The notes beneath the pieces were generated by a model that worked only from the letters and a program-made list of their open reading frames with translations, was not told the DNA's origin and did no database searches. 64,000 bases of DNA from Paenibacillus sp. BIHB 4019 (GTDB taxonomy: Bacteria; Bacillota; Bacilli; Paenibacillales; Paenibacillaceae). Of the stretch, positions 1 through 7,759 are shown piece after piece (within the stretch, counting starts at the first letter, position 1; the number at the start of each line of letters is the position of its first letter). The translations under genes were made by a program, and so were the position numbers. The stretch spans positions 6,868,501 to 6,932,500 of the forward strand of contig NZ_CP016808.1 of assembly GCF_002741035.1 (NCBI RefSeq), written 5' to 3'.

Positions 1-264
1 GGTCATTTTGATCGTTACGCCAATTTTCTCTGCCGTATATTTGCTGACTTCCTCCATGACGCGGTTTACATCCTTTTGCGGGGTACCGATTGTGTACCAG
101 CTCAGCTCCACCGTTTCATCTTTGCCCGCATTGCCGCCGCTGCCGCTGCTCTCCGCGGTTTCACCTGTTTCTTTCGCACCGCCATTTGTGCTGCATGCCC
201 CTAGCAGCAGCGAGAATGAAAGCAGCACCCCGAGCAGCAGCATCCAGCTTTTGTTTTGTTTCAT
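1..264 (-). CDS. Extracellular sugar-binding lipoprotein of an ABC transporter (N-terminal part, truncated by window edge)
   Basis: The first 88 codons are present and the gene runs off the left edge. The N-terminus has lysines, a hydrophobic stretch and a lipobox LLLGAC with the lipidated cysteine at residue 24. A Ser/Gly/Glu-rich linker follows, then ETVELSWYTIGTPQKDV, typical of the start of large LplA-type oligosaccharide-binding proteins of Paenibacillus. The start is ATG at 264 with AGGGAGGT upstream. It probably binds an oligosaccharide outside the cell and passes it to permeases encoded beyond the window. The YesN/YesM pair at 1092-4476 and the secreted GH85/GH26 enzymes make it a plausible mannan or N-glycan uptake component, which is inference. 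Confidence 0.85.
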   Translation of the reverse strand, partial: MKQNKSWMLLLGVLLSFSLLLGACSTNGGAKETGETAESSGSGGNAGKDETVELSWYTIGTPQKDVNRVMEEVSKYTAEKIGVTIKMT

Positions 265-331
265 CAATCGTTACCTCCCTTATTTTGTAGCCCCTTTACT
301 AACGCTTAACACTTACTTGTAGATTAACGGA

Positions 332-345
332 TGTAAGCACTTTCA
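332..345. promoter_or_regulatory. Candidate cre (CcpA) site
   Basis: TGTAAGCACTTTCA differs at one position from the TGWNANCGNTNWCA cre consensus. It lies about 70 bp upstream of the sugar-binding lipoprotein start, where catabolite repression would be expected. Matched by eye only. Confidence 0.4.
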
Positions 346-445
346 AATAGAGAAGAAACTAAACAAACGCTGTTCAAAATAAACATATACAAGGCCTTTC
401 TTTATGTATTTGGCTGTGTTAAACCTTAATGTTGATATTGGATGA

Positions 446-732
446 TTACGAACAGATGAAGCGATTGGCGGTCATCTATCGGATTTCAACGTGCTTTGTA
501 CGGATGCCTGGCGAGCAAAAACGCAAACAGCTATTACAGCCGATTGAAGAAATGGATGGACCACTTTAATGGAGTGGCAACCAAATATTTGCAACATTAT
601 TTGGCTTGGTTCCGTTATTTAGACAGCAAGGAGTATGATAATACCTCATCGAATAAAAAAAATATGTTGGTTAAATCGTGCTTGTTTACGGTGACCGGCA
701 CGAATGCCAAACTTCGGCTTTCTACTTACTAA
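446..732 (+). pseudogene. Decayed IS1595-family (ISXO2-like) transposase fragment
   Basis: Two reading frames together give the C-terminal part of an IS1595/ISXO2-type transposase. The frame containing 479-517 reads HLSDFNVLCTDAWRA and soon stops. A second frame from about 496 reads SRLKKWMDHFNGVATKYLQ then HYLAWFRYLDSKEYDN. In intact relatives these blocks are separated by several dozen residues, so there has been an internal deletion with a frame change. The N-terminus with its catalytic residues is missing, and no terminal inverted repeats were found. A 78-codon open frame (TTG at 496) remains but has no good ribosome binding site. It is a relic of a past insertion beside the sugar-transport genes. 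Confidence 0.75.
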
Positions 733-755
733 TGTTTATTCGAAAGGATGTTTAG

Positions 756-1076
756 ATGAAGAAAATAATAATTTCATTCTTGATGTTACTTATTATTTGT
801 TCGTGTAGTAGTCAGTTTGACAAAGAAACATGGTTAAAAGAACCAGAGAAAAGACAGGATATGGTAAGCAGTTTAACAAACAAGTTCAAACTTAAGGGTA
901 TGACTGAGAATGAAATTATTGACTTGCTTGGAGAACCAGCGGAAAAGTTATCTGAACCATCACGACAATTCTTGTACTACATCGGGAGTGCAGGATTAGG
1001 GATAAAGGTTACTTTATTACAACTTCAATTGGATGAAAACGGAAAAGTGGAGAGTCATGACATCATATATAAATAG
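756..1076 (+). CDS. Small putative lipoprotein, SmpA/BamE-like
   Basis: A 106-residue protein with a short hydrophobic leader and a lipobox ending at Cys17 (ICSC). The mature part contains MTENEIIDLLGEPAE, the turn usual in small SmpA/BamE/'outer membrane assembly'-fold lipoproteins of Gram-positives, followed by strand-like segments. GAAAGGATG lies upstream of ATG 756. It lies on the plus strand between a transposase relic and the minus-strand regulator genes, and is more AT-rich than its neighbours, which suggests acquisition. I do not recognise a specific function. Confidence 0.6.
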   Translation: MKKIIISFLMLLIICSCSSQFDKETWLKEPEKRQDMVSSLTNKFKLKGMTENEIIDLLGEPAEKLSEPSRQFLYYIGSAGLGIKVTLLQLQLDENGKVESHDIIYK

Positions 1077-1091
1077 GAAAATGATTAGAAT

Positions 1092-2663
1092 TTAACATAG
1101 CCATGTATTTAAGTCATCGGGTTCGCTGCTTGCTTCAAATAACATGCTTTTATAATCCGCTGGCGTTACGCCAACATATTTTTTAAACTGTTTATGAAAA
1201 TAGCCGCTGTCCCAATAGCCAACGTTTCGGGAAATTTCATGGACCTTCAGCGCGGTTGTGCGGAGCAGCAGCTTGGACTGCTCGATCCGGTGTTTGTTGA
1301 CGTATTCCGTAAAGCTTTCCCCCGTTTCCTTCTGGAACAGCTTGCCTAAATAAACCGGATGAATATGGTATTTGTGCGCCAGCTGCTTGAGGGACAGATC
1401 AGTGGCAAAAAATTTCTCCACGTCATTCAGCACCAGCTTAACCGTGGGATTGGTCTTCTCTTTAATAAGCATCGTGGACATGCCACGGATCGTACTGGTC
1501 ATAATGGCAAGCAGCTCCTCCCATTCGGACGCTTTCGCCGCCTTGTTAAAGGAAGCATTCATATGCTCCGCAATAATGACATTAACCGTATTGGCTCCTC
1601 CCATCTCCTGATGCAGCCAGAGCAGCATCTGCATCACCAACATGCGAAGCCTGCTAGGCGTCGCTGCGCTAGATGCTTGAATCGCCTGGAAATCGCCTGT
1701 CAGCTCAGCGACAAGCGCCTCCGTATCCGCAGCGGAAACCTTCTTCCTGTAGCTGGCCCAGTTTAATTCTGCATCAGGGAGCAGCTCACCCCTTCTTGCC
1801 GCATAATCTTCATACAAAGCAATTTCTTCCTTATGCAGCAGCAAAAAATACTCCTGAGCCCGCAGCGCATGCTCATAGCTGAGCGCCTCCTGCGCTCCTC
1901 TAGCCTGCGGGGAGCCGATCGAAATCCGATAAGGACGCGCCTCCTCCCTCTGCCTTAGCTGCAAGGCAAATTGCATAGCTTTGGCCGTGCAATCCGCTTC
2001 CTCCTCCGCCATAAACACAAGCACGGCATCGCCCTCCACATTTTGCAGAAACAGCCTGTCTTCGCTGGCATTTGCTGTTTGCCGCAGCTCTTGCATGAAT
2101 CCATCCTCCCGCTCGCTGCCTCCTCTAAGCAGCATCGTGGAAATATAACGGCCGCTGAAAGAAATATCCAGCATCGCTGCCCGCTCCTGCAATTGAACAG
2201 CATCGATCGCAGCGGTCAGCCAGCGATAAAGAATCGTGTCTTTCAAAATATCTACTTTCTCAGCTTCGAGCGCGCTGCTCCTTCTCGTTTCATCCAGCTT
2301 CTTGACCGTATGGGCAAGCGTCGAGGTCAGCTCAGCGAAATTAAGCGGCTTCAGCAAATAGTTTTCAATGCCCAGCTGCATGCCTTCTTTTAAATATTCA
2401 AAATCATTGAACCCGCTCAAAATAATGACCTTCAGCTCCGGCCTGATCGCTCGCGCAGCCCGAATCAGCTCCAGCCCATTCATAATAGGCATGGAAATAT
2501 CGGTAATGAGCAAATCAGCAGGAACCTGCTGCAGCAATTCGAGTGCCTTGCGGCCATTTTCCGCTTTTCCCGTCAGCTCCAGACCGTGGGCCGCCCAGTC
2601 TACTGCATCATATAGGCCCTCTAATATAAACGGCTCATCATCTACCAGAAATACGCGGTACAT
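1092..2663 (-). CDS. YesN-type response regulator with AraC DNA-binding domain
   Basis: A 523-residue protein. Residues 1-120 are a receiver domain with the acidic pocket D8/D9, phospho-acceptor D55 (LLITDISMP) and the conserved lysine in YLLKPLNF. A long middle linker follows, and the last ~100 residues are an AraC-type double helix-turn-helix with HPVYLGKLFQKETGESFTEY and the second helix set GYWDSGYFHKQFKKYVGVTP. Its start lies 26 nt inside the end of the histidine kinase gene at 2638-4476, so the two are co-translated. Such pairs switch on ABC sugar importers and hydrolases in response to extracellular oligosaccharides. The likely targets are the truncated binding-protein operon and the GH85/GH26 genes. 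Confidence 0.9.
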   Translation of the reverse strand: MYRVFLVDDEPFILEGLYDAVDWAAHGLELTGKAENGRKALELLQQVPADLLITDISMPIMNGLELIRAARAIRPELKVIILSGFNDFEYLKEGMQLGIENYLLKPLNFAELTSTLAHTVKKLDETRRSSALEAEKVDILKDTILYRWLTAAIDAVQLQERAAMLDISFSGRYISTMLLRGGSEREDGFMQELRQTANASEDRLFLQNVEGDAVLVFMAEEEADCTAKAMQFALQLRQREEARPYRISIGSPQARGAQEALSYEHALRAQEYFLLLHKEEIALYEDYAARRGELLPDAELNWASYRKKVSAADTEALVAELTGDFQAIQASSAATPSRLRMLVMQMLLWLHQEMGGANTVNVIIAEHMNASFNKAAKASEWEELLAIMTSTIRGMSTMLIKEKTNPTVKLVLNDVEKFFATDLSLKQLAHKYHIHPVYLGKLFQKETGESFTEYVNKHRIEQSKLLLRTTALKVHEISRNVGYWDSGYFHKQFKKYVGVTPADYKSMLFEASSEPDDLNTWLC

Positions 2664-4476
2664 TTTCCATCTCTCCTTTCCTTAAAGCCGGGAAGCTGAA
2701 AATAATCTTCGTCCCTTTTCCTTGGACGCTCTCGATGTCGAATCTTCCGTCTTTGCCATAAATCAATTCAAGCCTTTCTTTCACACTTCGCAGTCCAAGC
2801 GAATCATCCTGCTCCTGAACCGCATACTTGCCAAGCGACCGTTTAATCTGCTCCAGCCGTTCCTTGCTAATGCCTGTTCCGTTGTCCTCCGCTACAATCG
2901 TCACCATGTCGTTTTCCAGAGTAGCGGTTACTTTAATCAAGTTGTCCTCCTCCTCCGAGCGCAGGCCATGGACAATATAATTTTCCACAATCGGCTGCAG
3001 CGACATTTTAATCATCATCCGGTCCTTCAGCTCGGGATCACAGGCAATAAAGTAGGCAAAACGATCCTTGTAGCGAATGCGAAACAGCTCCAAATAAAGA
3101 CGGCAATTTTCCAGCTCTTCCTCCATCGTCACGACGGTCTGCTGCTGGACAAAGCTCTTGAACAATACGGCCAAGCTATAAATCATCTCGCTGACATCGG
3201 CGGCGCCATGGGAAAGGGCTCTCATCCGAATGACCTCAAGCGTATTGTAGAGAAAATGAGGATTAATTCTCGCCTGCAGCGCTGCAAACTCCGTATGCTT
3301 TTGCTTCAGCTCGGCCACATACACCCGGTCGATATGGCGCGAAAGCTCATCGAGCATTTTGTTGAAGCCTTGCGACAGCTGCCCGATTTCATCCTCCTTC
3401 TCGTCGACAATCCGAATCGTCAAATCGCCCGTCTCTACCCGCCTCATGGAGCGGATAATCCGGTTCGTCCGCCGTGAAAAATTAAAGACGACAAAGGACG
3501 GAATGGAAATCGTAATCATAATAAAAGCAAAGCTCGCTGCGATAACCGCATTTTTCATCGGCTCATAAATCGCTTCCACTTCCCGCTTCGGCATAATGCC
3601 AAATACGGTGTAGCCGAGGCTGCTGGACGGGAGCATGGAAATGTAGGACTCCTCCTCCAAAAAAGCGAGGCTGTCCACCGATTTGATTTTATCCACATAG
3701 GGATAAAGCTTGCCGTAATAGCGGTCCGAGGAGTCAAAAATGACCTGTCCGTCTCCAGACAAAATCAAAATATAGCCCCGCCGGTCCCGACCCTCGCTCG
3801 CCAGCGCCGTTTTTAATGCATCCGCTTGAAAAAAGACGAGCAGCTGCCCGACATTGCTCAGCGTGCCTACTTCATTAATATGTACTCTGACGGAAAAAAG
3901 CTTGTCGTCCCATTGGCCAATCGTCCTGCGAACCCACGGGTTGGGCGTAGATACGACGCTGCTTTCGAGCGCCATCGCATCCGGAACATAGGATTTAGAC
4001 GCTTGCGTCTGATACAGCTTCGTCAAATTGCTTTGCCCGAACATATAAAGAAACTGCTTCTCGGAGCTGAACAGCAGCATATTTGCAATATCAACATCGT
4101 TTTCAATCATTTTTTTGAAAAAATCCAAATCATCGACACCGCTGCCCAAATTATTATAATAGCTGTCCATTTTGAAATTCATATATTCGGAAAAAGAGTG
4201 CTTCAGCAAATAGGATAAGGAATAGGAAAAGGACGGGTCGCGATAAATGTCCTGCACCTGCTGCTGAACGACGCCTACCTTGCCAGCAAGCTGCTGATTG
4301 ACGCGCTCCATGGACATTTTCTGCTTCTCCAGCTCATTGTCAGCCACCGACTGGGACATATAATCGACTGTAAAATAAGCAAGAGTCGCCGTGGCGCAAA
4401 CAATAATAACGGCAAAAACAAGCATAATTTTGACAAATAAATTATTTTTGATCGCATCTATATACAGCTTCTTCAT
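2638..4476 (-). CDS. YesM-type sensor histidine kinase
   Basis: A 612-residue membrane kinase. An N-terminal transmembrane helix (about 16-37) is followed by an extracellular Cache-like sensor of about 270 residues, a second helix near 310-330, a HAMP linker, a His_kinase domain with INPHFLYNTLEVIR (phospho-acceptor His) and a C-terminal HATPase with VENYIVHGL, DNGTGI and GLRSVKERL. It should sense an extracellular sugar and phosphorylate the regulator encoded immediately downstream with overlapping ends. It follows the GH85 gene in the same orientation, 121 bp away across a hairpin. Confidence 0.9.
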   Translation of the reverse strand: MKKLYIDAIKNNLFVKIMLVFAVIIVCATATLAYFTVDYMSQSVADNELEKQKMSMERVNQQLAGKVGVVQQQVQDIYRDPSFSYSLSYLLKHSFSEYMNFKMDSYYNNLGSGVDDLDFFKKMIENDVDIANMLLFSSEKQFLYMFGQSNLTKLYQTQASKSYVPDAMALESSVVSTPNPWVRRTIGQWDDKLFSVRVHINEVGTLSNVGQLLVFFQADALKTALASEGRDRRGYILILSGDGQVIFDSSDRYYGKLYPYVDKIKSVDSLAFLEEESYISMLPSSSLGYTVFGIMPKREVEAIYEPMKNAVIAASFAFIMITISIPSFVVFNFSRRTNRIIRSMRRVETGDLTIRIVDEKEDEIGQLSQGFNKMLDELSRHIDRVYVAELKQKHTEFAALQARINPHFLYNTLEVIRMRALSHGAADVSEMIYSLAVLFKSFVQQQTVVTMEEELENCRLYLELFRIRYKDRFAYFIACDPELKDRMMIKMSLQPIVENYIVHGLRSEEEDNLIKVTATLENDMVTIVAEDNGTGISKERLEQIKRSLGKYAVQEQDDSLGLRSVKERLELIYGKDGRFDIESVQGKGTKIIFSFPALRKGEMENVPRISGR

Positions 4477-4521
4477 CCCTTCCCCCTTGCCGCTTGCTTC
4501 TTCATCAACGTTAACAGGAAA

Positions 4522-4548
4522 AGGAAGACAGGGTATCGCCCTGTCCTC
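4522..4548 (-). terminator. Hairpin between the GH85 gene and the kinase gene
   Basis: On the minus strand GACAGGG, a short loop and CCCTGTC form a stem followed by TTCCTTTTCC. It is a plausible rho-independent terminator for the GH85 gene, though the U tract is interrupted. Confidence 0.5.
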
Positions 4549-4597
4549 CCGCTTCTACTAGTATAAGATGATCTGATTAACAAATGAATTTATATTT

Positions 4598-7396
4598 TTA
4601 GCTGCGAACATAGAGCGGCTGCGATTTATTGCCCGCATAATCCTCCATTACAATATAGACAGTGGCAGCTGTCGACGTGAAGCTCAGGCTTGCCTTCGTC
4701 GTTCTGCCGCGAATGATTTTCGCAAAGCTGCCCGCGCTGCCGGAAATGTACGTGACCGGGAACGACTTCGCTACGCCATTTTCATATACATACATATAGC
4801 GCCAGTCCCTCGTATTTGGCATCGGCAAATTCAGCGTATTGCCGTTCCAGGACCATTGCTCGCTGTAAGGCTCGGCTATTTTATCAATAAAATGGCCGCT
4901 TTTGCTGACGGAGCTTCCGCCTCCCGTTGTAACTGTTACGAGAAAATCATCGCCGTTAATGGGCATATTGCTGAAGGTCACGCTAGTGGCTCCTGCCGCC
5001 GCCGTCTGCTGGGCAACAATAGGCTGCGCTGTCATAATCCAGTTGAGCGAACGCAAGCTTACTGTCGTATTTCCCGCTGCATTCGGCGGATTTACCCAGC
5101 TCACCGACAACTGGCCATTTTCCTGAGAATTCACGCTAATGCCGGAAGCCGCCGCATTCAAATTAAAAGGAAGCGTTGCGGCAAAGCCCTCCAATCCGTC
5201 CGCCCCGATCGGAACGACCTTCAGCGTGCCTGCTGTCGACGGAAGAGCTTTTATATAAAACACTTCATCATATTTGCCGCCTACATAGACGTCATTGATA
5301 TAGATATCGTATTGCTTGACCTTGCTGTAGTCGGTATCCATATTCCACTTAATGTTCATTTCCCCTGTGTCCACAAAGGCTTCCGTAATGGCAAGGCCAG
5401 AAGGCGCAGCAGGCTTAATCGCCGAGCCGTCGAAAATGCGAATTTGCCCCACATTGAGCTGGTAACCCGCAATCGCGCTTGACCCTGGAGCAACGACAAG
5501 CCCGAAAGCGGCAAGCGATTTGCCCGCATAGGCGCCAAGCTCAAGCTGCTGTGTAATCCAGCCATTCGTCTTATTGCCGGCATTTGGAATGGCGACCTTG
5601 ACGACCTGACTCGGATTATCTTTAAAAATAAGGCCGATATAAGCAGCCGATGCATCATTAGCCGATGGCTTGTTATAGGTGATCGACAGCTTGGAGTTTG
5701 CATTTACGCTCAAATCGGTTTTGAACAGGCGCAGGAAATTTTCGGCGTTTAGGTTGCCGTTTAGCACAAGCGAGCTTCCGCCTTTGTAGCCGCCCAGCTT
5801 TTCATATTGATAACGCTGCGTAGCCGAAAAATCATATTTTGTGCCATAGTCATAGTCCACGGTCAGACGATTGCCTGTCGTATCCTGCCACCACTGCCAG
5901 GTGACGGGCACATCCTGCAGGCTCATATTGGACCACTCGCTGTTACTTGAGACAGCACCATCCTTGTAATAGGAAAGGCCATGGCCCGTATTGAAATTCG
6001 TGTAAAAGTTTGTGCTGCCGATGACGGAGCGCTCCGCAATAACCGAGGCGATTCCCGGCCAATAGCGGTTGTCCGCATAGACGTCGGCTGCCGTGTTCGC
6101 TGCGGAAACCGTCGTATTTTTCGGATTCAAATTCGGGCCCGACCACCACAGCTGATCGCGCACATTCGTCATCCATTGGTAGTTGTTTTCCGATCGGTGG
6201 CTCACCGGCCAGCTTTGCCCCATATCCTCATCCAGGCCCGCATGGACAAAGTCCGCACCGAGCGTAGCTAGACTTAGACGGGGCAGCCCGCTGCTCAGCT
6301 TGCTCGAAAGTGCCGTTCCCTGTGCAGAAGAAAAACGGTCTCTGCCTGCCTCTAGACCCGCAAAGCCGATATCAAAAATCGTATAGGCTGTACCATTTGC
6401 AGCATTGTAGCTGGCCAAATAAGAGCTCGCGCTAGTAATTTGCGTATTTCCCACCCCGTAGTCAAAGAAAAAGGAATTGGTGACCGCTTGGTGATTCACC
6501 TTGTCATGCAGCATCGAAATATTGTTATTGTTGAACGTGCGGGCAAACGTATTTGCCCCTGTAGACGTACTCAGCGAGTCATACCATTGCACGTAAAGGC
6601 CGCCGCTTTGCAGCACTTTCAGAAATTCGATATACGCAGGAATGTCCGCTGTCGCAACGTTGGGCGACAATTCCTCCTGGTTCATAAAGTAGCCGTCGTA
6701 GCCGAAATAAGCGGCCATTTCAATCATTTTTTGGGCGACTGGAAAATTTCCGCTGCCGTCTTTTACAATCATTTGCTTGTAGGTCTGCTGGCCGCGGTCA
6801 TTGTTGGAGAAAAAAACGCCAGCGAGGGAGAGGACGCCGTTTTTATGCGCGGCATCGGTATACGTAGGATTAGGAATGTTCAGCATGCCGAATTCAAACC
6901 ATTTTTGCTGCCAGTCGGATTGGGCCAAATTATCATAATATTCAGGCGGAGTGTAAGCGCTTGCAGTTCCGTGCCAATAAGAATAATAATCGATGTATTG
7001 CCAGAAGTTGAAGTGATACTGGGCAAATTTGTTCGTATAAGGCGCATTTTCGATAAAAGCATTGCCGTAATCCCCTGCCACATTCATCATCTTCACATTG
7101 GTACTCAGCGTCGGCTTTGCCTGTGTGCTGGCAAACGGCAAAATCCGGTTTTGCAGCGGCACCTTCGATCGCAGCTTCTGCGCATATGGATCTGTTGCCG
7201 GACTCCAATTTGCAATTTGGCCACTCGTGTAGCCATGGACGCTTGGCTGATTGCTGCCATGCGCGCTTTCCCCTTTGAATGGCCATGTGTCGCCGGCATA
7301 CGCAGCAAGCGGCATCATGGTGACGAGCATAGAAGCGGTTAAAGCAACGGCTGTCCATTTACGGACAGCAGCTTTTTTTCCTCCAGTTAATGCCAT
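4598..7396 (-). CDS. Secreted GH85 endo-beta-N-acetylglucosaminidase
   Basis: A 932-residue secreted enzyme. The start is ATG 7396 behind GAGGAGAG; a longer open frame upstream has no signal peptide. The signal peptide ends AAYA after residue 34. The GH85 barrel covers about 100-470 and carries the family signature GYDGYFMNQEE at 232-242, where N239 and E241 match the Asn (oxazoline-stabilising) and Glu (acid/base) of GH85. Nearby HFNFWQYIDYYSYWHG and YVQWYD also fit. The last ~450 residues are beta-sandwich modules, including fibronectin-like segments. GH85 enzymes cut the chitobiose core of N-glycans, releasing high-mannose or complex glycans. With the GH26 mannanase next door it suggests attack on mannose-rich glycoproteins or fungal walls (inference). 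Confidence 0.9.
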   Translation of the reverse strand: MALTGGKKAAVRKWTAVALTASMLVTMMPLAAYAGDTWPFKGESAHGSNQPSVHGYTSGQIANWSPATDPYAQKLRSKVPLQNRILPFASTQAKPTLSTNVKMMNVAGDYGNAFIENAPYTNKFAQYHFNFWQYIDYYSYWHGTASAYTPPEYYDNLAQSDWQQKWFEFGMLNIPNPTYTDAAHKNGVLSLAGVFFSNNDRGQQTYKQMIVKDGSGNFPVAQKMIEMAAYFGYDGYFMNQEELSPNVATADIPAYIEFLKVLQSGGLYVQWYDSLSTSTGANTFARTFNNNNISMLHDKVNHQAVTNSFFFDYGVGNTQITSASSYLASYNAANGTAYTIFDIGFAGLEAGRDRFSSAQGTALSSKLSSGLPRLSLATLGADFVHAGLDEDMGQSWPVSHRSENNYQWMTNVRDQLWWSGPNLNPKNTTVSAANTAADVYADNRYWPGIASVIAERSVIGSTNFYTNFNTGHGLSYYKDGAVSSNSEWSNMSLQDVPVTWQWWQDTTGNRLTVDYDYGTKYDFSATQRYQYEKLGGYKGGSSLVLNGNLNAENFLRLFKTDLSVNANSKLSITYNKPSANDASAAYIGLIFKDNPSQVVKVAIPNAGNKTNGWITQQLELGAYAGKSLAAFGLVVAPGSSAIAGYQLNVGQIRIFDGSAIKPAAPSGLAITEAFVDTGEMNIKWNMDTDYSKVKQYDIYINDVYVGGKYDEVFYIKALPSTAGTLKVVPIGADGLEGFAATLPFNLNAAASGISVNSQENGQLSVSWVNPPNAAGNTTVSLRSLNWIMTAQPIVAQQTAAAGATSVTFSNMPINGDDFLVTVTTGGGSSVSKSGHFIDKIAEPYSEQWSWNGNTLNLPMPNTRDWRYMYVYENGVAKSFPVTYISGSAGSFAKIIRGRTTKASLSFTSTAATVYIVMEDYAGNKSQPLYVRS

Positions 7397-7662
7397 CGTT
7401 CCATCTCTCCTCGCATGATTCGATTTACAATGTAACCATAACCGATGAAAGCCCTTTCCATAAGCAGATAAATTAAACATTAGCTGTTCAAAATAAAGAA
7501 ACAGCCAACATTTCACAAGGTGAAACGATTGTCGCCATAGTTTGGCGGCGCAGCTCGTTTCAGTCCGAGAAATATAGAAACAGAATGGAACAATCATATC
7601 CTTTCCTATATTTCTTAAAAAAGCTGGACTGTCCGTCGTCTTTCGACGACAAGACTGCTGAA
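7338..7662 (-). repeat. GH85 leader, source-like copy of a diverged duplication
   Basis: The first ~18 codons of the GH85 gene plus its upstream region recur in diverged form at about 10495-10722. Shared blocks include GATTCGATTTACAAT, GCCCTTTCCATAAGCAGATA, AAACATTAGCTGTTC and a distal TTCGACG.CAAGACTGC block. This copy carries about 90 bp more between the proximal and distal blocks. Confidence 0.75.
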
Positions 7663-7706
7663 AGTAAGCGTTACATCACGATGATGCTCGCAGAACCCCC
7701 TAACAC

Positions 7707-7753
7707 AACAAAAAGGGTTCGAGCAGGGATACCCCCGATCCAACCCTTTTGTT
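7707..7753 (-). terminator. Terminator of the GH26 mannanase gene
   Basis: On the minus strand AACAAAAGGGTT pairs with AACCCTTTTTGTT around a G-rich loop. It lies 7 bp after the stop of the mannanase gene. Confidence 0.65.
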
Positions 7754-7759
7754 ACCTAC

